This document shows, one piece after another, positions 1-7,772 of a stretch of 19,507 nt of DNA. The stretch lies in NCBI GenBank assembly GCA_046715235.1, contig JBKJZO010000192.1, positions 1 through 19,507 of the forward strand, written 5' to 3'. How positions within the stretch are numbered: the first letter of the stretch is position 1; each line of letters opens with the position of its first letter. A program made the translations under genes and the position numbers. The stretch is from JBKJZO01 sp046715235. GTDB lineage: Bacteria; Actinomycetota; Actinomycetes; BP-191. The notes beneath the pieces are model-generated. The model ran no database searches and had not been told where the DNA came from. It was given only the letters and a program-made list of their open reading frames with translations.

Positions 1-1
1 C

Positions 2-2803
2 AACAGCTTCGAGGCCCGTTCCACGCTCCATGTCGGGGACAGGGCGTACGAAATATTCAGAATCGAAGCGCTGCGCGACCGGTTCCCGGTGGATCGTTTG
101 CCGTTCTCCCTCAAGGTGCTTCTCGAAAACCTGCTGCGCAACGAGGACGGCATCTCCGTGCGCGCCGCCGACGTCGAGGCGCTGGCCGGATGGGATGCCG
201 CGTCTCCCGCCGCCGCCGAAATCGCCTTCACGCCGGCCCGGGTGCTCATGCAGGACTTCACCGGCGTCCCGGCGATCGTCGACCTCGCCGCCATGCGTGA
301 CGCGATGCTCGCCCTCGGCGGCGATCCGCAGAAGATCAACCCGCTGGTGCCCGTCGAGCTGGTCATCGACCATTCCGTCATCGCCGACTTCTCCGGCACG
401 TCCGACGCGCTGGCGCGCAACACAGCGGTCGAGTTCGAGCGCAACGGCGAGCGCTACCAGTTCCTGCGCTGGGGCCAGCAGGCCTTCGACAACTTCGCCG
501 TCGTGCCGCCGAGCACCGGCATCGTCCATCAGGTCAACCTCGAATACCTGGCGCGCGTCGTCTTCACCAACGCCGCTGGCCAGGCCTACCCCGACAGCCT
601 CGTCGGCACCGACTCGCACACGACGATGATCAACGGGCTCGGCGTACTCGGGTGGGGTGCCGGTGGCATCGAGGCAGCGGCCGCGATGCTCGGCCAGCCC
701 GTGTCGATGCTGCTGCCCCGTGTCGTCGGCTTCAAGCTGACCGGTGAGCTGCCGGAAGGCGCGACCGCGACCGACCTCGTGCTCACCGTGACCCAGCTGC
801 TGCGCCGGCATGGCGTCGTCGGCAAGTTCGTCGAGTTTTACGGACCCGGCCTGGCCAACGTGCCGCTGGCCAACCGCGCGACGATCGGCAACATGAGCCC
901 CGAGTACGGCTCGACCTGCGCGATCTTCCCCATCGACGCGGAAACGCTGCGCTACCTCGAGTTCTCCGGCCGTCCGGCCGAGCAGGTCGCGCTCGTCGAG
1001 GCCTACGCGAAGGCGCAGGGCATGTGGGCGCCCGACATGGCCGAACCGGCGTTCACCGAGCGGCTCGAGCTCGACCTGTCGACGGTCGAGCCGTCCATCG
1101 CCGGCCCGAAGCGCCCGCAGGACCGGGTGCTCGTCCGCGAGGCCAAGCACGGTTTCCGTACGGCGCTCGAAGAGCTCGTCGGCGGGGCCGCGCCAACACC
1201 GTCGGTGCAGACGCAGGCGGATGAGGCTTCGGCCGAATCCTTCCCCGCGTCCGACGCTCCCGCGGCGATGGCCGGCGTTGCGGCTGACAACTCCGCCGAG
1301 CCGGAAGCCGGCGGGGCGCTGAACGGCACCGGCCGGCGCATCTCCAACCCGCAGGTCGCCCGGCTCGCCGACGGCACCGAGACCGAGATAGACCACGGGC
1401 ACGTCGTCATTGCCGCGATCACCTCGTGCACCAACACGTCCAACCCGCAGGTGATGATCGGTGCCGGCCTGCTGGCTCGTAACGCCGTCGCTCGCGGCCT
1501 CCAGACCAAGCCGTGGGTGAAGACGACGCTCGCCCCGGGCTCGAAGGTCGTCATGGACTACTACGAGGCGGCCGGCCTGGTCGAGCCGCTCGCGAAGCTG
1601 CGCTTCGACCTCGTGGGCTACGGCTGTACGACGTGCATCGGCAACTCCGGGCCGCTGCTCTCCGGCGTGTCCGAGGCCGTCAACGCGGGCGATCTCGCCG
1701 TCACGTCGGTGCTCTCCGGCAACCGAAACTTCGAGGGCCGGATCCAGCCAGACGTGCGGATGAACTACCTGGCCTCACCCCCGCTTGTCGTCGCCTACGC
1801 CCTCGCCGGCTCGCTCGACGTCGACCTGCTGGAAGAACCCCTCGGCACCGGCAGCGACGGGCAGCCCGTCTACCTGCGCGACATCTGGCCGAGCAACGCG
1901 GAGATCGAGGAGACGATCGCGTCTGCGGTGCAGTCGTCGATGTTCCGCGCGTCGTACGCCGAGGTATTCGCCGGCGACGAGAAGTGGCAGTCGCTGCCGT
2001 CCCCGGCCGGCGACTCGTTCGACTGGCAGCCCGACTCGACCTACGTGCGCCACCCGCCGTACTTCGTCGACATGGCCGAGAGCCCCGCGCCGGTGCAGGC
2101 CATCACGGGTGCTCGCGTGTTGGCGGTGCTCGGCGACAGCGTCACGACCGACCACATCAGCCCGGCCGGCAACATCAAGAAGGACAGCCCGGCAGGCATG
2201 TACCTCGCCGACCAGGGTGTCGCGCCTGGCGACTTCAACTCCTACGGCTCCCGCCGCGGCAACCACGAAGTCATGATCCGCGGCACGTTCGCCAACATCC
2301 GGCTGCGCAACCAGCTCGCGCCCGGCACCGAGGGCGGCGTCACGCTGAAGCTGCCCGAGGGCGATCAGATGTCCATCTACGACGCGTCGGAGCGCTACGC
2401 CGCCGAAGGCACGCCGCTCGTCGTACTCGCGGGCAAGGAGTACGGATCCGGCTCGTCCCGCGACTGGGCGGCGAAGGGTCCGCTGCTGCTCGGCGTACGA
2501 GCTGTCATCGCCGAGAGCTATGAGCGGATCCACCGCTCCAACCTGCTCGGCATGGGAATCCTGCCGCTGCAGTACCGCGACGGCGAGACGGCTGCGTCAC
2601 TCGGCCTGACCGGACACGAGGTCTTCGAGATCAGCGGTCTCGAAGGCCTCAACGAGGGCCAGATCCCGCCGGAGGTGACGGTGCGCGCCGACGAGTTGGA
2701 GTTCGCGGCGAAGCTGCGCATCGACACGCCGAAGGAAGCCGACTACTACCGGCACGGAGGCATCCTGCAGTACGTCCTGCGTCAGCTCCGCGCCTCCACC
2801 TGA
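2..2803 (+). CDS. acnA: Aconitate hydratase (aconitase A), 5' end outside window
   Basis: TCA-cycle enzyme converting citrate to isocitrate through cis-aconitate with a 4Fe-4S cluster in the cytoplasm. The reading frame is open from base 2 and gives 933 visible residues. The first of them (NSFEARSTLHVGDRAYEIF) already match the usual AcnA N-terminus, so the real start lies a few codons left of the window and the GTG at 89 is internal. Cluster-ligand cysteines are seen in ITSCTNTSNP (Cys codon 1427-1429) and in GYGCTTCIGNSG (Cys codons 1625-1627 and 1634-1636). The C-terminal swivel domain begins near GDSVTTDHISPAGNI and carries YGSGSSRDWAAKGP. Between the N-terminal and cluster-binding parts is a low-complexity Ala/Glu/Ser-rich linker (about 1185-1335) containing DEASAESFPASDAP; I recall such linkers from actinobacterial AcnA. 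The gene converges with atzF. Identity is certain; only the start is missing. Confidence 0.97.
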   Translation, partial: NSFEARSTLHVGDRAYEIFRIEALRDRFPVDRLPFSLKVLLENLLRNEDGISVRAADVEALAGWDAASPAAAEIAFTPARVLMQDFTGVPAIVDLAAMRDAMLALGGDPQKINPLVPVELVIDHSVIADFSGTSDALARNTAVEFERNGERYQFLRWGQQAFDNFAVVPPSTGIVHQVNLEYLARVVFTNAAGQAYPDSLVGTDSHTTMINGLGVLGWGAGGIEAAAAMLGQPVSMLLPRVVGFKLTGELPEGATATDLVLTVTQLLRRHGVVGKFVEFYGPGLANVPLANRATIGNMSPEYGSTCAIFPIDAETLRYLEFSGRPAEQVALVEAYAKAQGMWAPDMAEPAFTERLELDLSTVEPSIAGPKRPQDRVLVREAKHGFRTALEELVGGAAPTPSVQTQADEASAESFPASDAPAAMAGVAADNSAEPEAGGALNGTGRRISNPQVARLADGTETEIDHGHVVIAAITSCTNTSNPQVMIGAGLLARNAVARGLQTKPWVKTTLAPGSKVVMDYYEAAGLVEPLAKLRFDLVGYGCTTCIGNSGPLLSGVSEAVNAGDLAVTSVLSGNRNFEGRIQPDVRMNYLASPPLVVAYALAGSLDVDLLEEPLGTGSDGQPVYLRDIWPSNAEIEETIASAVQSSMFRASYAEVFAGDEKWQSLPSPAGDSFDWQPDSTYVRHPPYFVDMAESPAPVQAITGARVLAVLGDSVTTDHISPAGNIKKDSPAGMYLADQGVAPGDFNSYGSRRGNHEVMIRGTFANIRLRNQLAPGTEGGVTLKLPEGDQMSIYDASERYAAEGTPLVVLAGKEYGSGSSRDWAAKGPLLLGVRAVIAESYERIHRSNLLGMGILPLQYRDGETAASLGLTGHEVFEISGLEGLNEGQIPPEVTVRADELEFAAKLRIDTPKEADYYRHGGILQYVLRQLRAST

Positions 2804-2830
2804 GCCACCGCCGCTCCCCGCCATCCAAAG

Positions 2831-2901
2831 ACGATCACTTTGTCAAAGTGCGAGCCGAAATCGCCGCGTGCGTTCGGCTGAAGGTTTGTCAAAGTGATCG
2901 T
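2831..2901. terminator. Nested inverted repeat between convergent acnA and atzF
   Basis: Outer arms 2831-2847 and 2885-2901 are 17 nt each and pair at 16 positions. An inner 7-bp stem pairs 2853-2859 (agccgaa) with 2873-2879 (ttcggct), with a 5x5 internal loop between outer and inner stems and a 13-nt apical loop. The left arm region also contains the self-palindrome CACTTTGTCAAAGTG (2836-2850). The position between two convergent stop codons suggests a bidirectional terminator. The right arm ends on the first base of the atzF stop (complement of 2901-2903). There is no clear T-run on either side. The A/T-rich palindrome is unlike the local GC-rich sequence, so a dispersed palindromic repeat is an alternative. 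Confidence 0.6.
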
Positions 2902-4532
2902 TAGAGGCTGGCGAGGTAGGCGCGCCAGCTGCCGTACTGCGTGATGTCGTCGGCACCGGCGAGACCGGCGTCCTCCGCCAGGAAGCCGGTGACCGGGCGG
3001 CCGTCGTCGAGTTCGACTGGCCCGAGGCCGAGAGGCGCTGGAATCATCGTGCGCAGCGCGGCGATCGCTTCCGGGCTCAGCTGCCAGAACTCGACCGCGA
3101 TGCCCTCAGCGGGTCCGTCGCCGGTACGAACCAGGCCGGGCCGCGGCACGCCGGTGCCGGGAAGCCGGTAGAGCCGGTAGCCGCCCGCCGTCCGCGCGCG
3201 GTAGGCGAGTCGCCCGCCCAGGTCCAACAGCTGGCTGTTGAGCGCGAGGCCGGACAGGTGCGCGCCTACGACGGCGACTCCAGCAGTCGGTCCGGGGTCG
3301 GGTAGCGGAGCAGGCGATTCCCCGGTCCACCGCGAGGCCAGGTCCAGCAGTTCGTTGTCGTCGAAGGCAGGCGCGATCAGCTGTACGCCGAACGGCAGCC
3401 CGTCCGGGCGCGGGCCGGCCGGCACCGCGATGGCGCACAGGTCGAGCATGTTGACAAAGTTGGTGAACGTGCCAAGCGGTGAGTTCGCGCCAACCGGGTC
3501 ATTGGCGACATCGGCGAGCGTGGGATGCCCGGGGGTGGTCGGCAGCAACAGGGCGTCGATGTCGAACCACACCGACTCCGAAGCCCGCCGCAGCCGGGCG
3601 AGCCCGTCGAGACCTTCGAACACCTGAGCTCCGGTCACCTCGCGACCGCCCAGCGCGATGCCCCGGACCACCGGGTCCAGATGCGGACCGTCGTCCTGCA
3701 ACCAGCGGCCGAAGGCCAACCAGCGCTCGGCCGGCCACGGGCCGCCGTACAGCAGCTTCGATGTCTCGAGAAATGGCGTGATGTCGACGGGGACGACGTG
3801 CGCGGCGACCGTGTGTGCGTGCTTGACGGCGGTCTCCCACGCATCGATGTGCGGCTGCTCGAGGGCCAGCGGGCGGTCGGGTACGCCGACGACCCGGAAC
3901 AGCGCGGCTGCCCGAGCCGGCCGCCGATGCGGCATCGGGCGCGAGTAGGGATCGTGGGCGTCGTACCGGGCAAGAACCTCGAACGCGGCCCGCGCGTCGG
4001 CGACGGTGCGCGTGAAGGTCGTTACGCAGTCGAGTGAGCGGCACGCCGGCAGCACGCCGCGGGTGGAGACGAGCCCGCGCGACGGCTTGAGCCCGACGAT
4101 GTTGTTGAACGCCGCGGGCACCCGGCCCGAGCCGGCGGTGTCGGTGCCGAGCGCTAATGGGACGACTCCCGCGGCGACTGCGACTGCGCTGCCCGACGAA
4201 CTGCCACCGGAGACGTGCAGCGGGCTGACCACGCTGTGGCACGCGCCGTACGCGCTGCGGGTGCCGACCAGGCCGGTCGCGAACTGGTCCATATTGGTTT
4301 TGCCGACCGGCACAGCCCCCGCTTCGAGCAGCAGCTCGACCGCGAAAGCGGACGCCTCGGCGACCCCGGACTCGAGCGCCGGGCAGGCGGCCGTTGTCGG
4401 GACACCGGCGAGGTCGATGTTGTCTTTGATCGCGAAGCGGACGCCGTCAAGGGCGCCGCCGGGCGAACGTGCCTCCCAGTCCGCGATCTCTGCTGCCGTC
4501 AGCCGGCGTATCCAAACAGGCTGATCTGTCAT
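2901..4532 (-). CDS. atzF: Allophanate hydrolase (AtzF type)
   Basis: Amidase-signature enzyme that hydrolyses allophanate to ammonia and CO2, the last step of biuret, cyanuric acid and urea-carboxylase pathways. The product is 543 aa. The Ser-cisSer-Lys triad is visible: Lys36 in FAIKDNID, cis-Ser111 in GGSSSGS and nucleophile Ser135 in DTAGSGRVPA. The stretch LKPSRGLVSTRGVLPACRSL is characteristic of allophanate hydrolases, and the C-terminal part (about 415-543, with NSQLLDLGGR and GFLAEDAGL) matches the separate C-terminal domain of AtzF. The N-terminus is short: the catalytic Lys sits at 36, against about 90 in Pseudomonas AtzF as I recall. An in-frame stop at 4557-4559 with no other start codon after it leaves ATG 4532 as the only start. 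No convincing Shine-Dalgarno precedes it. It follows dacB by 53 nt on the same strand. It would complete the biuret module at 10.5-19.4 kb. Confidence 0.9.
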   Translation of the reverse strand: MTDQPVWIRRLTAAEIADWEARSPGGALDGVRFAIKDNIDLAGVPTTAACPALESGVAEASAFAVELLLEAGAVPVGKTNMDQFATGLVGTRSAYGACHSVVSPLHVSGGSSSGSAVAVAAGVVPLALGTDTAGSGRVPAAFNNIVGLKPSRGLVSTRGVLPACRSLDCVTTFTRTVADARAAFEVLARYDAHDPYSRPMPHRRPARAAALFRVVGVPDRPLALEQPHIDAWETAVKHAHTVAAHVVPVDITPFLETSKLLYGGPWPAERWLAFGRWLQDDGPHLDPVVRGIALGGREVTGAQVFEGLDGLARLRRASESVWFDIDALLLPTTPGHPTLADVANDPVGANSPLGTFTNFVNMLDLCAIAVPAGPRPDGLPFGVQLIAPAFDDNELLDLASRWTGESPAPLPDPGPTAGVAVVGAHLSGLALNSQLLDLGGRLAYRARTAGGYRLYRLPGTGVPRPGLVRTGDGPAEGIAVEFWQLSPEAIAALRTMIPAPLGLGPVELDDGRPVTGFLAEDAGLAGADDITQYGSWRAYLASL

Positions 4533-4585
4533 CCGGCGGCACGCACGGCGTTCATGTCATCGTCCTTTTTCGTGGCTTGCGGGGC

Positions 4586-5833
4586 TCAGCTGGCGTACGA
4601 CGCGAGCACGACCACCGCTCGGTCGATCGCGTCGCGGCACGAGATGCCCTTGCTGCAGCCGCTGAGCATGAAGGAAAAGTACACGCGCCGGCCCGACCGG
4701 GTCGTCGTGTACCCCGAGAGCACCCGCACGTTGTCCAGTGTGCCGGTCTTGGCGTGGACCCGGCGTGCCGCGGCGGTGCCGCACAATCGCGTCTTCAACG
4801 TCCCGTCGACGCAACTCACCGCCATCGACTTGCGCAGAGCCGATCCGCTGGCCGACGACTCGGCGGCCTTGAGCAGCGCGACCGATCCGGTCGGGCTGGC
4901 CCGGTCCAGCGAGGAGAGTCCAGATCCATCGGCGGCAGTACCCATCGGTGCGCCGAGCTTCGCGACATGCGCGCGGATAACGTGCAGCCCACCGGCCGTC
5001 GTACCGACACCGCGGGTCGCCCCGAGGCGCTTGACGAGCAGCTCGGCGGCCAGGTTGTCGGAGTTCTTGAGCATGCTCGCCACCAGCGCCGACATCGGGG
5101 GCGAGTCGTGAAACGCGAGCAGCCGGGTCACGGACGTCGTCCGGCCACGGCGGTCGGGGCCGCGGACGCTGATGCCGGCCTTGGTCAGAGCCGCCCGGAA
5201 GCGTCCGACGTTACCGATCACCGGATCCTTGAGGTACGCCGGGTCCCACCGCCACTGGTTGCGGTCGACCACCAGAGCGGACAGCGGGCCGGCCTCCCGG
5301 GGCAGGAACGTCGGCTTCCAACCCGGCGCGGTCCGCTCCCGGTCGAACAGCCGGTCGTCGCCGTACAGCCCGCCGGTCACGACCCGCACCCGGCGTCGGC
5401 GTAAAGAAGCGGCAAGCGCGTCCAGATGAGCCGACGAGAGGGTCGGGTCGCCGCCGCCGACGAGGACGAGCGGACCTCGGATGACGCCATCGGAACTGAC
5501 CGCCGGGCCCCGCACCGACGTGCGGATCCGGCTCGTTGGCGAGAGCAGGTTGAGCACCGCGAGCGCGACATATGTCTTCTGCGTCGACGCCGGCGGCAGC
5601 GCCGAGCCGCCATTACGGCTCGAGACCACGCCGAGCCCAGAGACTTCCAGCCGTACGCCGACAGTGCGCGCTGTGGAGCCGGCGAGAGCCGCGTCGACCT
5701 GTGCCGACAGAGAGGCTGCCGACAGCGAGGCTGCCGACGCGGAGGCGGGCGCCGCCCCGGCCCAAGCGAACGCCGCGACGGCCGAAACGGTCACGAGCGC
5801 GACGCGGCGGAGCGGGCCCGGACGGGAGGTCAT
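4586..5833 (-). CDS. dacB: D-alanyl-D-alanine carboxypeptidase / PBP4-type (peptidase S13), secreted
   Basis: Periplasm/cell-surface serine peptidase acting on peptidoglycan stem peptides (carboxypeptidase or endopeptidase). With the start at 5833 the product is 415 aa. It has a signal peptide (RR at 9-10, hydrophobic 11-28, then APASASA). All three penicillin-binding motifs are present: SxxK as S83-T-Q-K86, SxN as S258-D-N260 and KTG at 362-364 (AKTGTLDN). I chose ATG 5833 because it directly precedes the signal peptide and has GAGGG 8 nt upstream on the minus strand; the frame stays open upstream to about 6046, but that extension is Arg/Gly-rich and unlike the family. A 15-nt tandem repeat encodes AASLS just after the predicted cleavage region. 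It is divergent from ribD and probably leads the dacB-atzF pair. Confidence 0.92.
   Translation of the reverse strand: MTSRPGPLRRVALVTVSAVAAFAWAGAAPASASAASLSAASLSAQVDAALAGSTARTVGVRLEVSGLGVVSSRNGGSALPPASTQKTYVALAVLNLLSPTSRIRTSVRGPAVSSDGVIRGPLVLVGGGDPTLSSAHLDALAASLRRRRVRVVTGGLYGDDRLFDRERTAPGWKPTFLPREAGPLSALVVDRNQWRWDPAYLKDPVIGNVGRFRAALTKAGISVRGPDRRGRTTSVTRLLAFHDSPPMSALVASMLKNSDNLAAELLVKRLGATRGVGTTAGGLHVIRAHVAKLGAPMGTAADGSGLSSLDRASPTGSVALLKAAESSASGSALRKSMAVSCVDGTLKTRLCGTAAARRVHAKTGTLDNVRVLSGYTTTRSGRRVYFSFMLSGCSKGISCRDAIDRAVVVLASYAS
5703..5747. repeat. Three tandem 15-nt units inside dacB
   Basis: Units are 5703-5717, 5718-5732 and 5733-5747. The first two differ at one base; the third is diverged. 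On the minus strand they encode the AASLS AASLS stretch just after the signal peptide, so unit gain or loss would stay in frame and only change linker length. Confidence 0.8.
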
Positions 5834-6065
5834 GACAGCAACCCTCGCATGCGGGGTACCGCGACCGCCGGATTTCGGCCCATTTCGCGCCTGGCGCATG
5901 CCCTTACCTGGTCGCTCATCGGCGTACCCGCGTGCGAGACTGAGACGCAAACGAACGCGCTCGCCGGTGATGTCCGGCGGGCGCGACTGCCCCCCCCCCC
6001 GCCCACGCGAGCCGACCTTGGCGAGGAGGTGCAGGAGCTTGGCCACCTAGCAGGAGTCTGCTGCG
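5834..6065. other. Divergent dacB/ribD spacer with C11 tract
   Basis: This 232-nt region separates the dacB and ribD starts and must hold both promoters, but no strong -10/-35 pair stands out on either strand. It contains 11 consecutive C at 5990-6000 and the palindrome CGCATGCG at 5846-5853. The conserved blocks of an FMN riboswitch (RFN element) are not visible upstream of ribD. A stop in the ribD frame (TAG 6048-6050) limits where ribD can begin. Confidence 0.6.
6052..6056 (+). promoter_or_regulatory. Ribosome binding site of ribD
   Basis: AGGAG lies 9 nt before ATG 6066 and just downstream of an in-frame TAG at 6048-6050, which together fix the ribD start at 6066. Confidence 0.7.
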
Positions 6066-7145
6066 ATGCGCCGCGCTGCCGAACTCGCGGCGTACGCGCT
6101 CGGCACCACAAGCCCGAACCCCACCGTGGGCGCCGTCGTCCTCGACACGAGTGGGCTGCCGGTCGGCGAGGGCTACACCAGCCCGCCCGGAGACCCGCAC
6201 GCGGAGATCCACGCGCTGACCATGGCCGGCGACCGGGCAACCGGCGGCACACTCGTCACCACCCTCGAGCCGTGCAACCACACGGGGCGGACCGGGCCCT
6301 GCTCCCAGGCCATCATTGCCGCGGGCATCTCCCGCGTCGTCATCGGTGTGCCAGACCCCAACCCCGAGGCGGCCGGCGGTGCGCAGACCCTGCTCGACGC
6401 GGGGATCGCGGTCGAGTTCGGCGTGGAGGAGGAGATTGCCGCCCGGAGCAACGAGGCGTGGTTGGCCTCGGTGAGCAGCGGGCGGCCGTTCGTCACCTGG
6501 AAGTACGCCGCCAGCCTGGACGGGCGGGCGGCCGCGGCCGACGGCTCGAGCCAGTGGATCACCGGAGCCGAGGCGCGCGCCGACGGTCATCGGCTCCGGG
6601 CGCAGAGCGACGCCGTCATGGTCGGCAGCGGCACGATCCTCGCCGACGACTCGCACCTGACCGTCAGGTACGGCGGCAAGCTCGCCGACAAGCAACCCCT
6701 GCGCGTCGTCGTCGACACGCACGCAAAAACCCCGCTCGACGCGCACGTACTCGACGGCTCCGCGCCGACCCTTATCGCGTGCGGCGACGACGCCGACCCC
6801 GACGCACTGGACAAGCTGCGTGCGGTCGCCGACGTCGTCATCCTCGCGCGCAGTCTCGAAGGGCGCGTCGATCTGCCGGTGTTGCTCCAGGAGCTCTTCC
6901 GCAGGGACGTCCGCTCGCTGCTGATCGAGGGCGGTCCCGCGCTCGCCGGCGCGTTCGTCGACGAGAGGTACGTCGATCGGGTCGTCGCCTATCTTGCGCC
7001 CGCACTCATCGGCGGGGATGGCACCCCCGCGCTGGCCGGAGCCGGCGCGCTCAGCATTGAGAAGGCATGGCGGTTGCGGATCGACGACGTACGCCGCGTC
7101 GGCCCCGACCTGCGCATCGAGGCGCGTCCCACGGGTGATCGATAG
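6066..7145 (+). CDS. ribD: Bifunctional riboflavin deaminase/reductase RibD
   Basis: Catalyses two early steps of riboflavin synthesis: deamination of the pyrimidine made by GTP cyclohydrolase II, then NADPH-dependent reduction of the ribosyl chain. The product is 359 aa. The N-terminal cytidine-deaminase-like domain (about 1-135) has the zinc site H45-A-E47 (DPHAEIHA) and C70/C79 in EPCNHTGRTGPC; TSPNPTVGAVV is the usual N-terminal RibD signature. The C-terminal reductase domain (about 138-359) starts with RPFVTWKYAASLDGR and contains LLIEGGPALAGAF near residues 280-292. It is the first gene of the operon and its stop (7143-7145) abuts the GTG of ribE with no gap. Both domains look intact. 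Confidence 0.96.
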   Translation: MRRAAELAAYALGTTSPNPTVGAVVLDTSGLPVGEGYTSPPGDPHAEIHALTMAGDRATGGTLVTTLEPCNHTGRTGPCSQAIIAAGISRVVIGVPDPNPEAAGGAQTLLDAGIAVEFGVEEEIAARSNEAWLASVSSGRPFVTWKYAASLDGRAAAADGSSQWITGAEARADGHRLRAQSDAVMVGSGTILADDSHLTVRYGGKLADKQPLRVVVDTHAKTPLDAHVLDGSAPTLIACGDDADPDALDKLRAVADVVILARSLEGRVDLPVLLQELFRRDVRSLLIEGGPALAGAFVDERYVDRVVAYLAPALIGGDGTPALAGAGALSIEKAWRLRIDDVRRVGPDLRIEARPTGDR

Positions 7146-7772
7146 GTGTTCACCGGCATCGTCGAGGAGCTCGGCGCCGTCGTCTCGGTCGAGACCCTGA
7201 CCGACTCGGCGCGCATCGTCATCAGCGGGCCACGGGTGACTGTCGACGCGCGCCACGGCGACTCGATCGCGGTCAACGGCTGCTGCCTCACCGTCGTCGA
7301 GCAGGGCGACGGGACGTTCGCCGCCGACGTCATGGCGGAGACGCTCTCGCGCACCAACCTCGGTGCGTTCACCCCAGGCCAGCCGGTCAACCTCGAGCGC
7401 GCGGCCCGCGTCGGGGATCGTCTCGGCGGTCACATCGTGCAAGGCCACATCGACGCAATCGCGACCATCGTCGACAAGCAGCACGGCGAACGCTGGGAGG
7501 TGCTCCGGGTCGCGCTGCCACCGGACACGGCGCAGTACGTCGTCGAGAAGGGCTCGATCGCGATTGACGGCGTCAGCCTGACCGTCGTCGAAGCGGGAGC
7601 CGACTCGTTCACGGTCTCCCTGATCCCGGAGACGCTCGCCGCGACGACACTGGGTTCGAAGCCTGTCGGTGAGCTCGTCAACCTCGAGTTCGACATCATC
7701 GGCAAGTACGTCGAACGGCTGGTCGACGTCCGCGGCGCCCAGGTTCCGGCCACCACTCAGGAGCCGGTGTGA
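7146..7772 (+). CDS. ribE: Riboflavin synthase (alpha subunit, lumazine-binding)
   Basis: Dismutates two 6,7-dimethyl-8-ribityllumazine molecules to riboflavin plus the pyrimidine substrate, the final step of the pathway. At 208 aa it has the usual length. MFTGIVEELG at the N-terminus and two homologous lumazine-binding barrels are visible: the first about 1-96 with VNGCCLTVV and GGHIVQGHID, the second about 97-195 with IDGVSLTVV and NLEFDIIGKYVERL. The start is GTG 7146, directly after the ribD stop, consistent with translational coupling. Its end overlaps ribBA by 4 nt. Naming differs between species (ribE, ribC or ribB for the same enzyme). Confidence 0.96.
   Translation: MFTGIVEELGAVVSVETLTDSARIVISGPRVTVDARHGDSIAVNGCCLTVVEQGDGTFAADVMAETLSRTNLGAFTPGQPVNLERAARVGDRLGGHIVQGHIDAIATIVDKQHGERWEVLRVALPPDTAQYVVEKGSIAIDGVSLTVVEAGADSFTVSLIPETLAATTLGSKPVGELVNLEFDIIGKYVERLVDVRGAQVPATTQEPV

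Noticed and set aside
89..91. GTG as start of aconitase
   Set aside because: The same frame is open to base 2 and the 29 upstream codons match the AcnA N-terminus, so this is an internal valine.
5834..6040. c-di-AMP (ydaO-type) riboswitch upstream of dacB on the minus strand
   Set aside because: Some GC-rich blocks looked suggestive, but I could not align the conserved core; a covariance-model scan would be needed.
5834..6046. N-terminal extension of dacB to 6046 on the minus strand
   Set aside because: It would place about 71 Arg/Gly-rich residues before a clear signal peptide that has its own Shine-Dalgarno at ATG 5833.
5426..7060. Long plus-strand open frame (544 codons) across dacB and ribD
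   Set aside because: Arg/Ala-rich translation typical of an out-of-frame shadow in GC-rich DNA; both overlapped genes have complete family motifs.
5916..7484. Long minus-strand open frame (522 codons) antisense to ribD and ribE
   Set aside because: No recognisable domain, biased composition, and opposite to two well-supported genes.
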